This document shows, piece by piece, positions 6,001 through 7,964 of a DNA stretch of 7,964 nucleotides (its first letter is position 1; every line of letters begins with the position of its first letter). The position numbers were made by a program, and so were the translations under genes. The notes below the pieces were generated by a model that saw only the letters and a list, made by a program, of their open reading frames with translations, had not been told where the DNA came from and did no database searches. The DNA comes from Planctomycetota bacterium (GTDB taxonomy: Bacteria > Planctomycetota > UBA8108): positions 1 through 7,964 of the forward strand of contig JAFGKN010000032.1 of NCBI GenBank assembly GCA_016928605.1. Direction: 5' to 3'.

Positions 6001-7002
6001 TCACTTGGTCTGCGTCGTGAGGACGATCTTGAACTCCCCGCTGGCATCGGGGCTGTGGAGGTGCACGCAGAACTGCAGCGTGCCCTTCTGCTCGGCCTTC
6101 CCCTCGAAGGTTCCGTCGAGGACGATCCAGGGCGAGCTGCTCCCGATCCGCCACTGGAGGCATCCCATCCTGCGGCCGTTCCAGGTGTGATTGCTGATGC
6201 CCCCCGGCCCGAAGGTCTGCCCGCCGTAGGTCATCGTGCCCGAGGGCTCCAGCTTGATCTTCTGGTTCTTTTTCACCTCGAACTTGGTATCGAGCGGAGT
6301 CGCCTGCTCGATCTGCTGGACGCCGACCTTCCAGACCTTACGGATGTCGATCTCGCGGTAGGTGACGTGCAGCACATCCCGCGTCGGAATCGCCAGGACT
6401 CCCGTGAGCGTCTCGATCCGGATCTCATCGAGCTCGACGCGGCCGCGGATTGTGAACCGCTCCGTGATGACCTCGTCCTGCTCGCGCAGATGAGCTTCCT
6501 CCACGCCGGAGGCGACCTCCTGGAGGAGCGCGTCGAGGAGCTTCCTGCGATCCTCGTCGTCCTCCCCGTCGCGGGCCTCGAGGAGGGGGCCGTAGGCCGC
6601 GATGCCGAACCTTGCGATCTCGCTCCGCGCGGCGGCGAGGCGGGCCGAGCCTCGCTCATCCGTGCCCCCGAGGATCTCGAGGAGGCTCTCGAGGCGCTGG
6701 CGCTCATCTGCCGCGAGGGTGGGCCGCATGCGGATCTTCACGATCTCCGAGAACGGTACTTCCAGCACGCCGTAGCGCGTGCGGACGGTCACCCGGGGCG
6801 TGACGACCTTCCCGACGGCCGCCTGGCCGTGGACGAGCCCCACCGTCGCCTTGCGATCCTCGCGTCGGGCCTCTGCGCTCGGCCGCTCCTCGGACTGGCC
6901 CCAGCCGCAGCACAGGAGCACCGCCAGGGACGCGGCGAGCGAGGCAGCGCGTCCCGGCGAACGCTCGGCTCCCGGGTCGGCCGGCCGGTGACTCGTCGGC
7001 AT
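6001..7002 (-). CDS. Exported protein with LecA/PA-IL-like C-terminal domain
   Basis: The 333-residue protein has a probable signal peptide: basic residues to Arg18, hydrophobic core AASLAASLAVLL, then CCGWG at 31-35. The Cys pair leaves a lipoprotein possible, though the lipobox is poor. Residues 72-92 (VRTRYGVLEVPFSEIVKI) and 195-215 (RIETLTGVLAIPTRDVLHV) share a beta pattern T-x-x-G-V-L-x-(V/I)-P. They flank a helical, HEAT-like insert (about 97-165). Residues 238-333 resemble PA-IL/LecA-type beta-sandwich domains: FEVKKNQKIKLEPSG, then FGPGG, GCLQWRIG, a DGTFEGKA strand, GTLQFCVHL and ASGEFKIVL. The fold would suit carbohydrate or surface binding, but I cannot confirm the ligand residues. 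The start at 7002 is set by GAGGAGG 8 nt upstream; the frame is open beyond it to 7368 through non-coding repeats. It stands alone, upstream of the tRNA. The cellular role is unknown. Confidence 0.8.
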   Translation of the reverse strand: MPTSHRPADPGAERSPGRAASLAASLAVLLCCGWGQSEERPSAEARREDRKATVGLVHGQAAVGKVVTPRVTVRTRYGVLEVPFSEIVKIRMRPTLAADERQRLESLLEILGGTDERGSARLAAARSEIARFGIAAYGPLLEARDGEDDEDRRKLLDALLQEVASGVEEAHLREQDEVITERFTIRGRVELDEIRIETLTGVLAIPTRDVLHVTYREIDIRKVWKVGVQQIEQATPLDTKFEVKKNQKIKLEPSGTMTYGGQTFGPGGISNHTWNGRRMGCLQWRIGSSSPWIVLDGTFEGKAEQKGTLQFCVHLHSPDASGEFKIVLTTQTK

Positions 7003-7010
7003 GGCATGTA

Positions 7011-7017
7011 CCTCCTC
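7011..7017 (-). promoter_or_regulatory. Ribosome binding site deciding the exported-protein start
   Basis: GAGGAGG on the minus strand lies 8 nt before the ATG at 7002. It places the start just ahead of the signal peptide and excludes the upstream open frame. Confidence 0.75.
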
Positions 7018-7083
7018 GGGTGTCCTCATCGCATCGAAGTCGGGCAAAGATCGGGTCTCGGTCGCAGTTCTTCGACCCGCCTG

Positions 7084-7112
7084 ATGGTAGGCCCGAACCG
7101 AGCCGCTCGCAA
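7084..7112 (-). promoter_or_regulatory. Candidate promoter of the exported-protein gene
   Basis: On the minus strand, TTGCGA (7112-7107; 4 of 6) and TACCAT (7089-7084; 4 of 6) are 17 bp apart. The leader to the ATG at 7002 would be about 75 nt. The match is modest, but the spacing is ideal. Confidence 0.35.
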
Positions 7113-7141
7113 GGCGGAGGGGGGCGCTCCACTCCCGAAAG

Positions 7142-7153
7142 TCTCGATCGAGA
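7142..7153. promoter_or_regulatory. Perfect 12-bp palindrome, possible operator
   Basis: TCTCGATCGAGA is a perfect dyad 30 bp upstream of the candidate -35 of the exported-protein gene. It could be an activator or repressor site, but a 12-bp palindrome can occur by chance in GC-rich DNA. Confidence 0.3.
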
Positions 7154-7168
7154 GGCTGTGATTTCAGC

Positions 7169-7238
7169 CGAGTTGCGGTACCATGGGACCTGAGCCGAGG
7201 CCGCGAGTTGCGGTACCATGGGACCTGAGCCGAGGCCG
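7169..7238. repeat. Perfect 35-bp tandem duplication with near-palindromic core
   Basis: Positions 7169-7203 and 7204-7238 are identical over all 35 bases. Each unit begins CGAGTTGCGG and ends GAGCCGAGGCCG. In the middle is GGTACCATGGGACC, a 14-bp dyad around CCATGG with one mismatched pair. Exact identity means a recent duplication or strong conservation. The unit lies between two divergent genes and could be a dispersed repeat, a protein-binding site, or the end of a mobile element. Confidence 0.95.
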
Positions 7239-7366
7239 TGTGGATCGTCTCCACCGCCGCTACGAGCAGCCTGAAGAGCACGGCTTCAGCGCGTTGTGTC
7301 GAGAGGGCCGTCCGGCGGAGGAGCCCCCAACGCAGCAGTGGTGTCGCCGCAGCGCCGGAACCACCC

Positions 7367-7964
7367 ATGAGCCAGAGTGTTATCCTCCGAAGACACCCGA
7401 CCTCCGAGCGAGCTGCGTTGGCGGGCTTCGCGCGGATCTCGGGGCAGGTCCTGGAGATTCAGCGGTTCATCCGTTCGAAGCCCGAGGCGACCCACCGCGA
7501 GATCGTGCTCAGCCTCTGCCGCCTCTGGAACTGGCGCTACATGACCGGAGAACTCCGGCTCGCGGCCTGCCGCCACCTTCTCCACGCGCTCCACGATCGG
7601 GGCCATATCGAGCTGCCGCCCATGGACCTTCGCGAGCGCTCCTCGTGGAGGATGCGCCTCGAGCTCGAGGCAGGGCGCTCGATCTCCAGCGGGGCCGCGG
7701 AGATCGGTGCTGAGATCGACGGCGCGGCGGCGGGGAGCGTCTCTCCGGCGGCGTGGCCGGAAGCGATGTGCGAAGGTGACGAGATCCGGCCCGAGCGGCT
7801 GCTCTTTGACTTCGCCAGCCTCTCGGAGGAGCAGCGGCGGGGCGTCCTCGAGATCCTGCACCGCATCGGCGACCTGGGGCTGCCGGTGATCCTGCGCCAG
7901 GCCCTCTCCCGCCACCTCGTCCTGGATCTCTTGGAGATGCTGGGCATGGCTCGCGACGGATCGC
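7367..7964 (+). CDS. Partial DUF4338/DruA-like protein, N-terminal part only
   Basis: The frame is open from the ATG at 7367 to the window edge (199 codons, no stop reached). Third positions become strongly G/C after the first 20 codons, as in a real gene. Residues about 25-85 (ARISGQVLEIQRFI, then LSLCRLWNWRYMTGELR and ACRHLLHALHDRGHIELPP) resemble the N-terminal region of DUF4338/DruA proteins: a cysteine, a WxW pair, a Gly, an ACR...LL helix, and the ending G-x-I-x-LPP. Such proteins include the Druantia component DruA and transposase-associated relatives. The stretch after about residue 90, with LSEEQRRGVLEILHR and LPVILRQALSRHLVLDLL, is not one I recognise. The ribosome binding site at the ATG is weak. 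A GTG at 7238, at the end of the tandem repeat, is an alternative start. It is either a divergent family member or a different DNA-binding protein sharing that region. Confidence 0.6.
   Translation, partial: MSQSVILRRHPTSERAALAGFARISGQVLEIQRFIRSKPEATHREIVLSLCRLWNWRYMTGELRLAACRHLLHALHDRGHIELPPMDLRERSSWRMRLELEAGRSISSGAAEIGAEIDGAAAGSVSPAAWPEAMCEGDEIRPERLLFDFASLSEEQRRGVLEILHRIGDLGLPVILRQALSRHLVLDLLEMLGMARDGS

Larger units (their letters stand above)
7003..7366. other. 364-bp non-coding region with repeats and a promoter
   Basis: This divergent region lies between the exported-protein gene and the partial gene at the right edge. From left to right it holds the ribosome binding site GAGGAGG (7011-7017, minus), a candidate promoter, a perfect 12-bp palindrome, a 35-bp tandem duplication, and a stem-loop with CTGAAG (7271-7276) pairing with CTTCAG (7284-7289). 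I found no convincing promoter for the rightward gene. Reading frames through the region on either strand are antisense or frame-shifted shadows. Confidence 0.6.

Noticed and set aside
7003..7368. Upstream extension of the exported-protein frame to 455 residues
   Set aside because: The extra part translates the tandem repeat and promoter region. GAGGAGG before 7002 and the signal peptide just after it fix the start.
7183..7713. Plus-strand 176-codon frame starting within the tandem repeat
   Set aside because: It overlaps the DUF4338-like gene in another frame, starts inside duplicated non-coding DNA without a ribosome binding site, and has no coherent domain.
7286..7915. Minus-strand 209-codon frame at the right end
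   Set aside because: It is antisense to the DUF4338-like frame, rich in Arg/Asp/Pro, and has no recognisable motif; the plus-strand frame has family-like motifs and better codon bias.

Overview
The window is GC-rich bacterial chromosome, roughly two-thirds G+C by eye, with compact genes and strong third-position G/C bias. No marker in it fixes the lineage. The secreted protein at 6001-7002 has a repeat style and a PA-IL-like C-terminal domain that I associate with planctomycete-type genomes. A planctomycete or a similar high-GC, environmentally derived phylum is therefore a reasonable guess, but only a guess.

Left part (1-3126). Three adjacent blocks of hexanucleotide repeats lie just downstream of a sulfate-activation operon on the minus strand, transcribed cysC-cysD-cysN. 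CysD and CysN form ATP sulfurylase (sulfate + ATP to APS, driven by GTP hydrolysis). CysC phosphorylates APS to PAPS. A good sigma70-type promoter (TTGACT, 16 bp, TTAAAT) lies upstream of cysC and decides its start codon. The two intergenic gaps in the operon are 19 nt each. No PAPS reductase or sulfotransferase is in view, so the final use of the PAPS is unknown.

Middle part (3127-5819). A uroporphyrinogen-decarboxylase-superfamily protein (minus strand) keeps the His-x-Cys...Cys zinc triad of the corrinoid/thiol methyltransferase branch (MtaA/MtbA type). It is divergent from a membrane protein of the DUF3810 type with a HELAH metallopeptidase motif. They share a 102-bp intergenic region.

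Right part (5820-7964). A tRNA-Leu (anticodon UAG, no encoded CCA) has its own promoter and a candidate terminator. Upstream of it on the same strand is an exported protein with two similar beta motifs around a helical insert and a LecA/PA-IL-like C-terminal domain. A 364-bp non-coding region follows, with a candidate promoter, a 12-bp perfect palindrome and a perfect 35-bp tandem duplication carrying a near-palindrome. The window ends inside a plus-strand gene whose N-terminal region resembles the DUF4338/DruA DNA-binding region.

Most of the window is ordinary housekeeping sequence. I see no clear undescribed multi-gene system. The parts most worth a second look are the 35-bp tandem duplication beside the truncated DUF4338-like gene, the hexamer repeat blocks, and the LecA-like exported protein.
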